Shown: piece after piece, positions 24,081-32,297 of the stretch
Position numbering within the stretch: the stretch's first letter is position 1
Layout of the letters: each line of letters begins with the position of its first letter
Assembly: GCA_016785015.1 (NCBI GenBank)
Contig: JADHTJ010000042.1
Location: 1-32,435 of the forward strand
From: Anaerolineales bacterium
Lineage (GTDB): Bacteria; Chloroflexota; Anaerolineae; Anaerolineales; UBA11858
DNA length: 32,435 bases
Direction: 5' to 3'
Notes under the pieces: generated by a model
The model's input: the letters and a program-made list of their open reading frames with translations, nothing else
What the model was told of the DNA's origin: nothing
The model's database searches: none
Made by a program: the position numbers and the translations under genes

Positions 24081-24434
24081 TTACTCTTCCTTTTTGAATT
24101 CCCCCTCCACGACATCGGGTTCGCTTTCACTCTCAGGATCACGCCACTCACCGGGAATCGTGCTGCGCAGCGCTTCGCGATGTTCGTCGACAATTTCGGG
24201 TGGGCAAAGCTCGATGAATAGATAGACGCCAATACCGATAACAATAGCATCATCTATCGGTCCAGGAGCAATATCTGGGAAGATGAAATATACTATCGAG
24301 CCGAATGGCAGCAGCTTGAGCCACCAACCTACCCGGTTGTCAGCCATCAAACGGAAAATAAGCTTGATTTCATTACTGATATTTTGGAAAAAGCCGATAT
24401 CGGCTTTAAGCGGTTTTTTCTTTTCTTCGGTCAT
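24081..24434 (-). CDS. DUF1232 membrane protein
   Basis: The 117-residue protein has the short DUF1232 core, 'LKLLPFGSIVYFIFPDIAPG' then 'IDDAIVIGIGVYLFIELCP', with two hydrophobic helices separated by the family's PD..P..IDD turn, and a charged acidic C-terminus. The function of DUF1232 is unknown. Start choice: an in-frame ATG lies at 24446, but the GGAGG just after it is ideally placed for the ATG at 24434. A TATAAT (24452-24457) ends 5 bases before 24446, so transcription would begin at about that first ATG. The gene is divergent from the HAD gene. Confidence 0.88.
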   Translation of the reverse strand: MTEEKKKPLKADIGFFQNISNEIKLIFRLMADNRVGWWLKLLPFGSIVYFIFPDIAPGPIDDAIVIGIGVYLFIELCPPEIVDEHREALRSTIPGEWRDPESESEPDVVEGEFKKEE

Positions 24435-24451
24435 GGGTTCCTCCATGGAGC

Positions 24452-24481
24452 ATTATACAAGGCATTTGGGGAAGTAGGCAA
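24452..24481 (-). promoter_or_regulatory. Promoter of the DUF1232 gene
   Basis: TATAAT (24452-24457) and TTGCCT (24476-24481) are 18 bp apart on the - strand. The -10 is perfect and the -35 weak. It implies a very short leader containing only the Shine-Dalgarno. Confidence 0.6.
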
Positions 24482-24602
24482 GTTACAAGTGTGCAAACAA
24501 AACGCTTTTTGATTCTATTTACGCACATTGGTACTATTAGTTGTAAAATTATACCCACTATAAACCCTTACCCAGCCGATTCGACGACGATTAGGAGACC
24601 CA

Positions 24603-25274
24603 ATGATTCGCGGCATTATTTTCGATTTTGATGGTTTGATCTTAGATACAGAGAGCACTATTTATCAGTCCTGGTTGGAGTTATATCAGGAATATAATTT
24701 GGATTTGCCCTTTGAAGAATGGGGGCAGATAATTGGTATTTCGCCAGATGAACATTTTGATCCATTGGAACGACTACAATCCCAACTGGATTCTGCAATT
24801 GATGGTAAAGAAGTTGGAGCAAAGCGTTTGCAGCGGGAAATTGATTTAGTAGAAAAACAGCCCATTCTCCCTGGGGTTGAGGAAATATTATTTGAAGCGA
24901 GAAAAATGAATTTGAAGTTAGCGATTGCTTCTAGTTCAGATCGGGAGTGGGTTGGTGGACATCTCGAACGTTTAGATTTGATGAAACATTTTGATATCGT
25001 GCACACGTCAGATGATGTAGAGCGCACCAAACCTGACCCGGCTCTCTACCAATTGGCTTTGAAATCATTGGGATTGGATGCTGATGAAGTTTTTGTGTTG
25101 GAAGATTCGCCGAATGGCATCACAGCTGCCCAAAGTGCTGGGATTTTTTGCGTTGTTGTTCCTAATCCTTTAACTCGCCTCTTGTCAGTAGATCATGCTG
25201 ATCTACAACTCACATCTCTGGCAGATGTAGCTCTTGGCGTACTGGTAAACAAAATTGAGTCCCTGAAGAATTGA
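24603..25274 (+). CDS. HAD-superfamily phosphatase, beta-phosphoglucomutase-like
   Basis: This is a 223-residue soluble HAD hydrolase. Motif I is 'IIFDFDGLILDTE' (two Asp), motif II 'AIASSS', motif III Lys in 'RTKPDPALY' and motif IV 'VFVLEDSPNGITAA'. The helical cap lies between motif I and II (about 15-85), placing it with the PGM/phosphatase subfamily. AGGAG (24593-24597) lies 5 bases before the ATG. Substrate is not predictable from sequence; sugar phosphates are likely for this subfamily. It is divergent from DUF1232 and followed by an independent membrane-protein gene. Confidence 0.92.
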   Translation: MIRGIIFDFDGLILDTESTIYQSWLELYQEYNLDLPFEEWGQIIGISPDEHFDPLERLQSQLDSAIDGKEVGAKRLQREIDLVEKQPILPGVEEILFEARKMNLKLAIASSSDREWVGGHLERLDLMKHFDIVHTSDDVERTKPDPALYQLALKSLGLDADEVFVLEDSPNGITAAQSAGIFCVVVPNPLTRLLSVDHADLQLTSLADVALGVLVNKIESLKN

Positions 25275-25385
25275 AGGAAATGGGGATGCTAAGCTAAGGA
25301 AAATACTGGTTGCGTTTTTGCGAGCAAACTTGGTGTATACTATTTTTACGAAAATGTTTTCCGTAAGCTGTAAGGAGTAAGTACG

Positions 25386-26492
25386 ATGAAAGTTCTTGGT
25401 AAGATAATCGCCTTCTTTATCCTTTTGATCCTGTTGATTGCTCTGCCAGTTTCGATTCTGGCCTATGATATTGGGCGTGTGGTTTTTGATCAGGTTTTAG
25501 TAAAAGGCATTATCACCGATATCGTCACGGATTCGGACTTAATCCCCGCGGCCCTGAAATGGTATTCTGAGCAGCGCGCCGAGCAGCGTTACGGTGCTGG
25601 CGAAGCCATTGCTTGGGAAGATGAACCAGATATCGTAGATTTGCTCAGCATGGTGAGCATCGATAGCTGGCGAGAAATCCGCGCCGAAGCCTTGCCTGAT
25701 GAAATCCTGATCGAATGGATATCTGTTGCTGTCGACGGCACTTATGAATGGATCGATTCGGATGAGCGTGTTCCCGACGTAACATTAGATTTGTTGGCCT
25801 TCAAAGAGCGTGTCAATTCAGAACATGGGGAAAACGCAATCCGAGTTGTCTACGAATCGCTGCCTCCATGTACTGAAGATGAGATTGCAGATTTTAGATC
25901 TCGTCTGGCAGCATCTCTACCTGGCGAAGAGGTGCTTTACAACTTATGCCAGTTCCCTGATCCTTGGGCTTCTGATCAGGTCAGTGATTATCATAATTCC
26001 TTGATATTGGTTGTCGAAAATATTCCAGACACATTCGCGCTCACCCAAGAATTATCTCGTCTTGAAGATACGCGCGGCATAGGACCAGAATTGATCAAGG
26101 CGCAACTGTTGCTAGTCCGCCAATCAATGCGACTGGCGCCGCTAATTCCCGTTGTTTTACTTGTATTGATCTTGCTTTTCGCCATTCGCTCCTTGAAAGC
26201 ATTAGGCAACTGGTGGGGTATTCCTCTAACCTTGGATGGCGCGCTACTGCTAATTTTAGCCCTAATCTATCCTGCAACATTGGTTGGCGTGCTGACTATC
26301 GGGCCCTTGAGTGAAATTCCGCCTCTGGTGCGTGAAGAAGCCTTATCTGCTTCCATGATTTTGGCTGATGCAATACTTGGTCCCTTGATGTGGCAGTCGA
26401 TCATTGTCTTCACCCTTGGGTTGATACTGATCCTGGTCGGCGCGGCCGTGCGGCCTAAACCTAGCGTAGAAACGGTACCTGCTGCCGAATAA
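25386..26492 (+). CDS. Membrane protein of unknown function
   Basis: I do not recognise this 368-residue protein. It has an N-terminal hydrophobic helix (about 5-27), a large extra-membrane domain (about 28-255) rich in acidic residues, with two Cys (in 'PPCTEDE' and 'LCQFPDP'), and a cluster of three hydrophobic helices near the C-terminus (about 256-276, 285-310, 330-355). It ends in a short tail. AGGAG (25373-25377) is 8 bases before the ATG. It has its own terminator (26514-26545). The layout (helix, outer domain, helix bundle) could suit a sensor or channel-associated protein, but nothing in the sequence decides this. Confidence 0.8.
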   Translation: MKVLGKIIAFFILLILLIALPVSILAYDIGRVVFDQVLVKGIITDIVTDSDLIPAALKWYSEQRAEQRYGAGEAIAWEDEPDIVDLLSMVSIDSWREIRAEALPDEILIEWISVAVDGTYEWIDSDERVPDVTLDLLAFKERVNSEHGENAIRVVYESLPPCTEDEIADFRSRLAASLPGEEVLYNLCQFPDPWASDQVSDYHNSLILVVENIPDTFALTQELSRLEDTRGIGPELIKAQLLLVRQSMRLAPLIPVVLLVLILLFAIRSLKALGNWWGIPLTLDGALLLILALIYPATLVGVLTIGPLSEIPPLVREEALSASMILADAILGPLMWQSIIVFTLGLILILVGAAVRPKPSVETVPAAE

Positions 26493-26513
26493 CTTCATAT
26501 TTTTGGAAATAGC

Positions 26514-26555
26514 AAACCCCAGGCTTATTCACATCCCTGGGGTTTCTGTTTTCCC
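26514..26555 (+). terminator. Intrinsic terminator after the membrane protein gene
   Basis: AAACCCCAGG (26514-26523) and CCTGGGGTTT (26536-26545) form a 10-bp perfect stem with a 12-base loop, followed by CTGTTTTC. Confidence 0.85.
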
Positions 26556-26578
26556 AAACAGGATGAACGGACTCCCTC

Positions 26579-27745
26579 ATGTTTGATACTTATTCTTCTA
26601 TGTTTTTACTTGACCCTGAGATTACCTTTTTAAATCACGGTTCCTTTGGGGCTTGTCCCCGCCCTGTTTTTGAGAGTTATCAATCCTGGCAGCGCCGCCT
26701 GGAACGCCAGCCCGTGGAATTCCTCGATCGGCAGGTGAGTCAGTTGATGGCCGAATCTCGGTCAGCCCTGGCACAATTTCTGAATTGTGGGGCTGAAGAG
26801 ATTGTTTACTTCCCTAATCCCACCACGGCGATCAACATGGTCGCCCGCAACCTTGAATTAGTGCCTGGCGACGAAATTCTGACCAGCGATCACGAGTACG
26901 GCGCCATGGACCGCACCTGGCGCTACGTGTGCCAGAAAGTGGGAGCGAGATATGTACAGCAGCCCATCCCGTTGCCTGTGACCACACCCGAGGAATTCGT
27001 CGAAACTTTTTGGAAAGGGGTCACCCCAAAGACTAAAGTGATCTTCCTCAGCCATATCACCAGCCCGACGGCATTGATCTTCCCCGTAGATGAAATCTGT
27101 CGACGAGCGCGACAGGCTGGTATATTGTGCATCGTCGATGGTGCCCACGCGCCAGGCCAAATCCCCGTTGACCTGGGAGCCATAGGCGCTGATCTCTATG
27201 TGGGCGCGTGTCACAAGTGGATGATGAGTCCTAAAGGAGCGGCATTCCTTTATGCGAATCCTAAAGTTCATCACTGGCTCGATCCATTGGTGATCAGTTG
27301 GGGCTATCAGGCCGAGGAAGGTTTTGGTAGCAGCAACCAATTTATCGATTATCACGAGTGGCAAGGCACGCGCGATATCGCCGCTTTTCTATCGGTTCCC
27401 GCCGCGATTGAGTTTATGCGAGAGCATCAATGGGAAGCCGTGACGGATCGCTGTCATCACCTGGCGCGCCACGCTCGCCGAGAGATCAATACCCTAACAG
27501 TTTTACCACCCATTTGCCCTGAAACATCATTATGGTTCAAGCAAATGTTCGCGGCGCGCCTGCCTGAGGATGTGGAAGAAAAGGAACTCAAGAGACGATT
27601 GTACGATGAGTATTGCATTGAAGTGCCGCTCTTCAGGTGGCAGGGAGAGCCATTTATCCGTGCATCAATTCAGGGATACAATACTCAGTCGGATGTAGAT
27701 GCATTGATTGAAGCTCTGGGAGAGTTGCTTCAAAACCCGTTATAA
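26579..27745 (+). CDS. Class V aminotransferase, isopenicillin-N-epimerase-like
   Basis: This is a 388-residue PLP enzyme. Family features are 'FLNHGSFGACPRPVFE' near the start, 'FPNPTTAINMVARNL', 'SHITSPTALIFPV', the PLP-binding Asp in 'CIVDGAHAPGQIPVDL' and the Schiff-base Lys in 'GACHKWMMSPKGAAFLY'. 'YHEWQGTRDIAAFLSVPAA' and 'FIRASIQGYNTQSDVDAL' close the fold. The branch is that annotated as isopenicillin-N epimerase or cysteine-desulphurase-like; no other beta-lactam gene is nearby, so the real substrate is unknown. The ATG at 26579 lacks a clear Shine-Dalgarno; the second Met (MFLLDPE, at 26600) is an alternative start. Confidence 0.9.
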   Translation: MFDTYSSMFLLDPEITFLNHGSFGACPRPVFESYQSWQRRLERQPVEFLDRQVSQLMAESRSALAQFLNCGAEEIVYFPNPTTAINMVARNLELVPGDEILTSDHEYGAMDRTWRYVCQKVGARYVQQPIPLPVTTPEEFVETFWKGVTPKTKVIFLSHITSPTALIFPVDEICRRARQAGILCIVDGAHAPGQIPVDLGAIGADLYVGACHKWMMSPKGAAFLYANPKVHHWLDPLVISWGYQAEEGFGSSNQFIDYHEWQGTRDIAAFLSVPAAIEFMREHQWEAVTDRCHHLARHARREINTLTVLPPICPETSLWFKQMFAARLPEDVEEKELKRRLYDEYCIEVPLFRWQGEPFIRASIQGYNTQSDVDALIEALGELLQNPL

Positions 27746-27881
27746 TATTCACATTAGTTCTAATTTAAAGTCATATTGGGGACTATTATGGACATACTCA
27801 AAAAACGTTTGATAAAAATTTCGATCAGAAGTCGATCAAGGTTGCTTGGGTAGTTTATGATTTCATACGAGGAGATAAAGG

Positions 27882-29321
27882 ATGAATGAAAGCTTTAGCA
27901 CTCTGACCAAATTTCTTGTTTTGTTGTGTTTGGTAATAGTTTTGGGGAGTGCGGCTGCTTGTTCTATGCCGCGAGATACCTCCCCCGATATACCAAATGA
28001 TGATGGGCAGCTTGTTGATGATGAACATGATCAGGCGGTGGAAGAACCACCCGGTGATGATGGAGTGTGGATCGAATTCGATGTTGATCGCAATGAATTA
28101 CACCCTGGTGAATGCACACTTCTCTGGTGGCACGTTGAAGGAGGATTCGGCGTATTTTTGAACGGAGAGCAGGTTGAACTCGGTGGAGAACGGGAGATCT
28201 GCTTGGAAGAATCAACAATATTCATTTTGGAAGTGGATTTGGGAGATAGCGCCGATGTTCGAGAAATCGAGATCATGGTCGTTGAATTCTCAGAGGAAGA
28301 GCCGCCTCCTGATGATGAGCCTATTGATGAGGAAGTGCAAATCGAGTTTTTTGCTGAACGCACTGATCTCCAGGTTGGTGAGTGTACGATGTTATTTTGG
28401 AACGTTGAAGGAGGTGGCTTTGGTGCCTTTTTCAATGGAGAACCAGTTGAGCGCGCAGGTGAGCGGGAAGTTTGCCCCGATGAGACGATGGGCTTCGTTC
28501 TGGGTGTGGATATGGGCGAAGAAATGGAAGCCCGTGAAATCGAAATTGTTGTGGGTGGGATGCCAGGCGATGAATCTCCATCAGAATCGCCCTCCGGAGA
28601 TGAAGGAACCAGTAGCGAAACAACAGGAGGAACAAGCAGCGGGACAACTGGGGGAACAACCAGTGGAGGCTGCTCTGGCCAACCAGTAATTTCATCATTT
28701 ACAGCTAACCCCAGCACTATCAAAGCTGGTGAATCATCGAAGCTTGAATGGGGCCCTGTGACTAACGGGAACACTGCTGAATTGGTAGGTTCTGTAGAAA
28801 TTTCCTCTGGCGTTGGTGGAGTAGGATCGCCTGGGTCTGCCTGGGTAAATCCCACAGTAACGACGACGTATACCCTTACGGGGACGGGATGTGGGGGGAC
28901 TTCCACGAAAAATGTGACTGTTACTGTCAGCGGGGGTGGAACTTCGGGCAGCGGCTCCTTTTCTGCAGATATTGAACCAACGGATATTTATCCTGGAAGC
29001 CAACCCCATGGACAATTCCATGTGCGCATCACCAACCACGGACCGGGAACGATAAATAATCTCAAAATAACAGTTGATTGCTCGACTCAGACAACAGACA
29101 AGAACACCCTTAAATCAGGCCCGGGTAAAACGTCGCAATTTACCATCACCCAAAGTATGAAACCCGGTGAAACGCATTCGCACCCGACCAATCTGAATCT
29201 AGATTTCAATATTTATTCCTATATTGTGGAATGTACGGTAAAGCCTGATTTTACTGACCCAAAACCTGGAAACAATACCTATGGTGAAGGTTTCAATGGC
29301 TCAAAGTATATTGGACCTTGA
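27882..29321 (+). CDS. Secreted lipoprotein with Ig-like repeats
   Basis: This 479-residue protein begins with a signal peptide ending in SAAAC (lipobox, Cys27). Next come an acidic spacer (28-60) and two homologous beta domains (about 62-135 and 148-225). Each has the pattern 'ECT.L.W.VEGGFG.F.NGE.VE..GERE.C', with a Cys pair that probably forms a disulphide. A Ser/Thr/Gly linker (about 232-268) precedes a third Ig-like domain ('PVISSFTANPSTIKAGESSK'). The C-terminal domain resembles CARDB ('VRITNHGPGTINNLKITVDC'), which often binds partners or cell-wall material. GAGGAG lies 7 bases before the ATG. It is probably displayed on the cell surface; the ligand is unknown. Confidence 0.87.
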   Translation: MNESFSTLTKFLVLLCLVIVLGSAAACSMPRDTSPDIPNDDGQLVDDEHDQAVEEPPGDDGVWIEFDVDRNELHPGECTLLWWHVEGGFGVFLNGEQVELGGEREICLEESTIFILEVDLGDSADVREIEIMVVEFSEEEPPPDDEPIDEEVQIEFFAERTDLQVGECTMLFWNVEGGGFGAFFNGEPVERAGEREVCPDETMGFVLGVDMGEEMEAREIEIVVGGMPGDESPSESPSGDEGTSSETTGGTSSGTTGGTTSGGCSGQPVISSFTANPSTIKAGESSKLEWGPVTNGNTAELVGSVEISSGVGGVGSPGSAWVNPTVTTTYTLTGTGCGGTSTKNVTVTVSGGGTSGSGSFSADIEPTDIYPGSQPHGQFHVRITNHGPGTINNLKITVDCSTQTTDKNTLKSGPGKTSQFTITQSMKPGETHSHPTNLNLDFNIYSYIVECTVKPDFTDPKPGNNTYGEGFNGSKYIGP

Positions 29322-29502
29322 AAGTGTAGTGAGGCTCATCATCCGTTTTGCAATCAGTGCAAGTTTGGTCCAGCCGAATTTCTCATCCTAACCTAAAGAT
29401 AATTCCCCCTCAAGAAGTCTTTTTTTTGGGAATTTGGATATTACAGATCTGGAAGGCGTGACCTCTCAATAAAACCTGGTCGATGATTTTGTTGTGTGTG
29501 AT

Positions 29503-30084
29503 ATGAAAATTACAACCCTAATCCCTGGTGAGAATTACCACATATACAATCGTGGCAATAATCGAGAAAATATTTTCATCGAAGAAAAGAACTATGATTA
29601 CTTCATGCGTCTCTATCGTAAATACATTGATCCTATCGCCGAAACTTACGCCTACTGTCTGCTGCGAAATCATTTTCATTTCTTAATGCAAATCAAGGTT
29701 GTTCCTCAAGACTGCCAGTTCTCTGAGGGCTGGCAGTCCTATGTCTCACTTCAGTTTCGAAATTTATTTAGTACCTATTCGAAAGCGATCAACAAGGCCT
29801 ACCAAAGGACGGGTAGTCTTTTCGAAAAACCTTTCAAGCGCAGGCATGTCTCCAATGACGCCTACTTCAGGATGTTAGTTGTCTATATTCATCAAAATCC
29901 GCAAAAGCATGGTTTGATCGATGATTATCGAGATTGGCGATTTTCTTCGTATCAGGCCATTTTGAGACGGGAGCCGACCATATTGGAGCGCGACAAAGTT
30001 TTGTCCTGGTTTGATGAAGGGCGAAGTTTCTCAGATTTTCATCGAATGTGGATCGATGAAAATGATTTGGATATTATTGACTGA
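29503..30084 (+). CDS. REP-associated tyrosine transposase (RAYT)
   Basis: This single-strand DNA transposase-like protein is of the Y1/HUH family (TnpA-REP). The motifs are 'YHIYNRGNNRENIF', the metal-binding HUH pair in 'LRNHFHFLMQIK', 'RTGSLFEKPFKRRHV' and the catalytic Tyr in 'VVYIHQNPQKHGL'. From the ATG at 29503 it has 193 residues; a GTG at 29494 is possible. No Shine-Dalgarno is seen. RAYTs act on REP palindromes, and such palindromes lie just downstream (30199-30264). A similar palindrome occurs inside the gene (29710-29738), encoding the 'VPQDCQFSEGWQSYV' loop between conserved motifs, a place where the family varies in length. The frame is intact, so the protein may still be active. 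Confidence 0.93.
   Translation: MKITTLIPGENYHIYNRGNNRENIFIEEKNYDYFMRLYRKYIDPIAETYAYCLLRNHFHFLMQIKVVPQDCQFSEGWQSYVSLQFRNLFSTYSKAINKAYQRTGSLFEKPFKRRHVSNDAYFRMLVVYIHQNPQKHGLIDDYRDWRFSSYQAILRREPTILERDKVLSWFDEGRSFSDFHRMWIDENDLDIID
29710..29738 (+). repeat. REP-like palindrome within the RAYT gene
   Basis: GACTGCCAG (29710-29718) and CTGGCAGTC (29730-29738) form a 9-bp perfect stem with an 11-base loop. The sequence matches the downstream palindromes at 30199 and 30250 over ACTGCCAGT/ACTGGCAGT, but here it is inside the coding sequence and in frame. Confidence 0.85.
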
Positions 30085-30198
30085 AGGGGACCACTGGCAT
30101 CATCCCCGAAAAAATTGTCTACGGGTGGGCCTAGTACTTTTAAGGCATTTTCGAAATCATGTGAGTGCTGATTTTTCACTGAATAACTGATGATACGC

Positions 30199-30264
30199 AG
30201 GACTGGCAGTCCTTAGGAGAGAAATTCCCATGTTCCAACCGAATTTACCAGGACTGCCAGTCCT
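30199..30264. repeat. Inverted pair of REP-like palindromes (BIME-like)
   Basis: AGGACTGGCAGTCCT (30199-30213) and AGGACTGCCAGTCCT (30250-30264) are exact reverse complements of each other, and each is nearly self-palindromic. The flanks TACGC (before the first) and GCGTA (after the second) extend the symmetry. The pair is 115 bp beyond the RAYT stop. The remaining sequence 30085-30374 contains no gene I can support. Confidence 0.85.
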
Positions 30265-30374
30265 ATTTTGCGTAACATGAGTGAATATTTCGGGTTGAGT
30301 TTGATAGGTCGATTTATTCCATAGAAAGGTTTTCAATGACCTAATGGGGGATTCATTGGTATTATTGATCCATT

Positions 30375-32297
30375 GTGAAATTCGTTCACTTACACACCCA
30401 CTCCTATTACTCCTTCCTGGAAGGAGTCCCTTCTCCTCAGGATCTGGTAAATGCTGCTGTCGAGCATGGCATGTCCGCCCTGGCGCTGACCGATCACCAT
30501 GGCCTGACCGGCGCGTTGGAATTCTACGAAGCTTGCCTTGACGCCGGGATCAAGCCGATATTGGGTTTGGAGGTAGCCGTTCAGCACACGCTGGGGTTGG
30601 GCAATCTCGTTTTTCTGGCCAAAGATTTGCAGGGTTGGTCAAGTTTGTGCCGCTTGAGCAGCGCCGCCCAGAGTGCTCCCGATCGTGACCCAGAACAAGG
30701 CATATCCTTCGAAGTGCTGGCGGAGAACAGTTCCGGGTTGATCTGCCTGACCGGGGGCGTGAGCGGGTTGGTGCGACGGTTGGCCGTCAGCGGACAGAGA
30801 GAAGCCGCCTTGGATTTCCTGTTTGAGTTGCAGGCCGCCTTCCAAGGAAACCTTTATGTTGAGCTTCAACCGAATGAAAGTTTTCGGGAAATGACTTCCC
30901 TCGCTACGCAGGCTAATCTATCCATTGTGGCGACGAACAACGTTCATTACATCAATGCCGATGACGCTCAACTACAGCGCACATTGAGCGCCATGCGTTT
31001 GAACTGTCGTTTAAGCGAGCTGCCCTCGGATGCACCGGCCCCTTCGGGGAGTCATTTTGCATCTGGCGATGAGATGAGTGCTCGATTCGTCGAATTCCCA
31101 GAAGCTATTTCGAATACACTGGCCGTTGCTGAAAGTTGCAACCTGGAACTTCCCTTGGGCGTACCACACTATCCAAAGATTCCTTTGCCTGAAGGCAAGA
31201 CCGCCCTGGATGTGTTAAGCGAGCGAGCTGACGTTGGCGCTAAGCAACAGTATGGTGAGATTACCCAAACCATCCGCCAGCGGCTGAAGCATGAGTTGAA
31301 GGTCATTGCAGAGCGCGGCTACGCGCCGCTGTTCCTGATCATGGCCGAGATCATGGATTTCGCTCGCGAGGCGGGTGTGCCCACCTCTTCGCGCGGCTCG
31401 GCCGCTTCCTCGCTGGTAGCGCACTGTTTGGGGATCACCACGCCTGACCCCCTGGCCTTGAACCTGTATTTCGAGCGATTTCTGAATCCCTCTCGCAGCT
31501 CACCGCCTGACATCGATACCGACCTGTGTTCTAAACGGCGCGCGATCGTTATCCAGCATGTCTATGATAAATATGGTCACGAGCGGGTGGCTATGGTTGC
31601 GACGATCAACCGCTTCCGGCGCCGCTCTGCCCTGCGTGAAGCCGCCAAAGCCCATGGTTTATCGGAGAAGTTCATCAAGGAAATGACAGCTGATCTGCCG
31701 TACCGGGGCTGGAGCCCGCGGGCACGCGCCAGGGTCAGCGGCGATGACCCCTTTGGCGAGTTGGTGCAGCGCTATCCATCCTATCGTGCTGTTTTCAAAG
31801 ATGCCGCTGCCATCCTGAATTTCCCCCGCCATCTTTCTATTCATCCAGGGGGCATAGTTATCGCGCCAGGACCGTTGAACGATCTGGTGCCCACGCATCT
31901 GGCCAGCAAAGGGATTGTCATCACGCAGTTCGACCTCGACACTATCGAGAAGTTCGGCCTGGTCAAGATCGATCTGCTTGGCACGCGCGGCTTGAGCGTG
32001 CTGGGCGATGTGGCTGAGCGGCTGCGAGATTGGACCGCAACAGAGTACCCCAGCAGCCTGCACGTACTGGATGCCATCCCTGAAGATGATCCTGATACAG
32101 CTGCCATGGTGCGGGATGCCCAGACGATTGGCTGCTTTGCCATCGAAAGCCCGGGGATGCGCGCCACGCTCAAAGAGATCGACGCCCACTCGCCAGAAGA
32201 CATCATGATCGCCCTGGCGCTCTATCGACCGGGTCCCCTCACAGGAGGTTTGAAAGACGCCTTCATCCAGCGCCACCTGGGGTTGCAGGATGTGACG
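30375..32297 (+). pseudogene. dnaE: DNA polymerase III alpha-subunit gene, truncated by an IS21-family element
   Basis: This encodes the front ~640 residues of a C-family replicative or error-prone polymerase (full proteins are ~1050 or more). The PHP domain 'FVHLHTHSYYSFLEG' with 'ALALTDHHGLTG' is present. The palm has 'PTSSRGSAASSLVAHCLGIT' and the catalytic 'PPDIDTDLCSKRR'; next come 'ATINRFRRRSALREAAKAHG', 'LSIHPGGIVIA', 'QFDLDTIEKFGLVKIDLLG' and 'ALYRPGPLTGG'. The sequence stops at 'RHLGLQDV' where 'YQEQ' and the thumb/fingers would follow. At 32298 the DNA becomes IS21-like (TGTTAATG...), which supplies the stop codon at 32301-32303. Some features resemble the DnaE2/ImuC branch, but the class is not certain. 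The start is a GTG at 30375 without clear Shine-Dalgarno. The rest of the gene should lie beyond the window. Confidence 0.85.

Noticed and set aside
28031..28906. - strand frame of 291 codons within the Ig lipoprotein
   Set aside because: Ser/Pro-rich shadow of a low-complexity acidic gene; no start signals.
29401..29434. Terminator between the lipoprotein and RAYT
   Set aside because: AATTCCC/GGGAATT form a weak stem with the T run inside the loop rather than after it.
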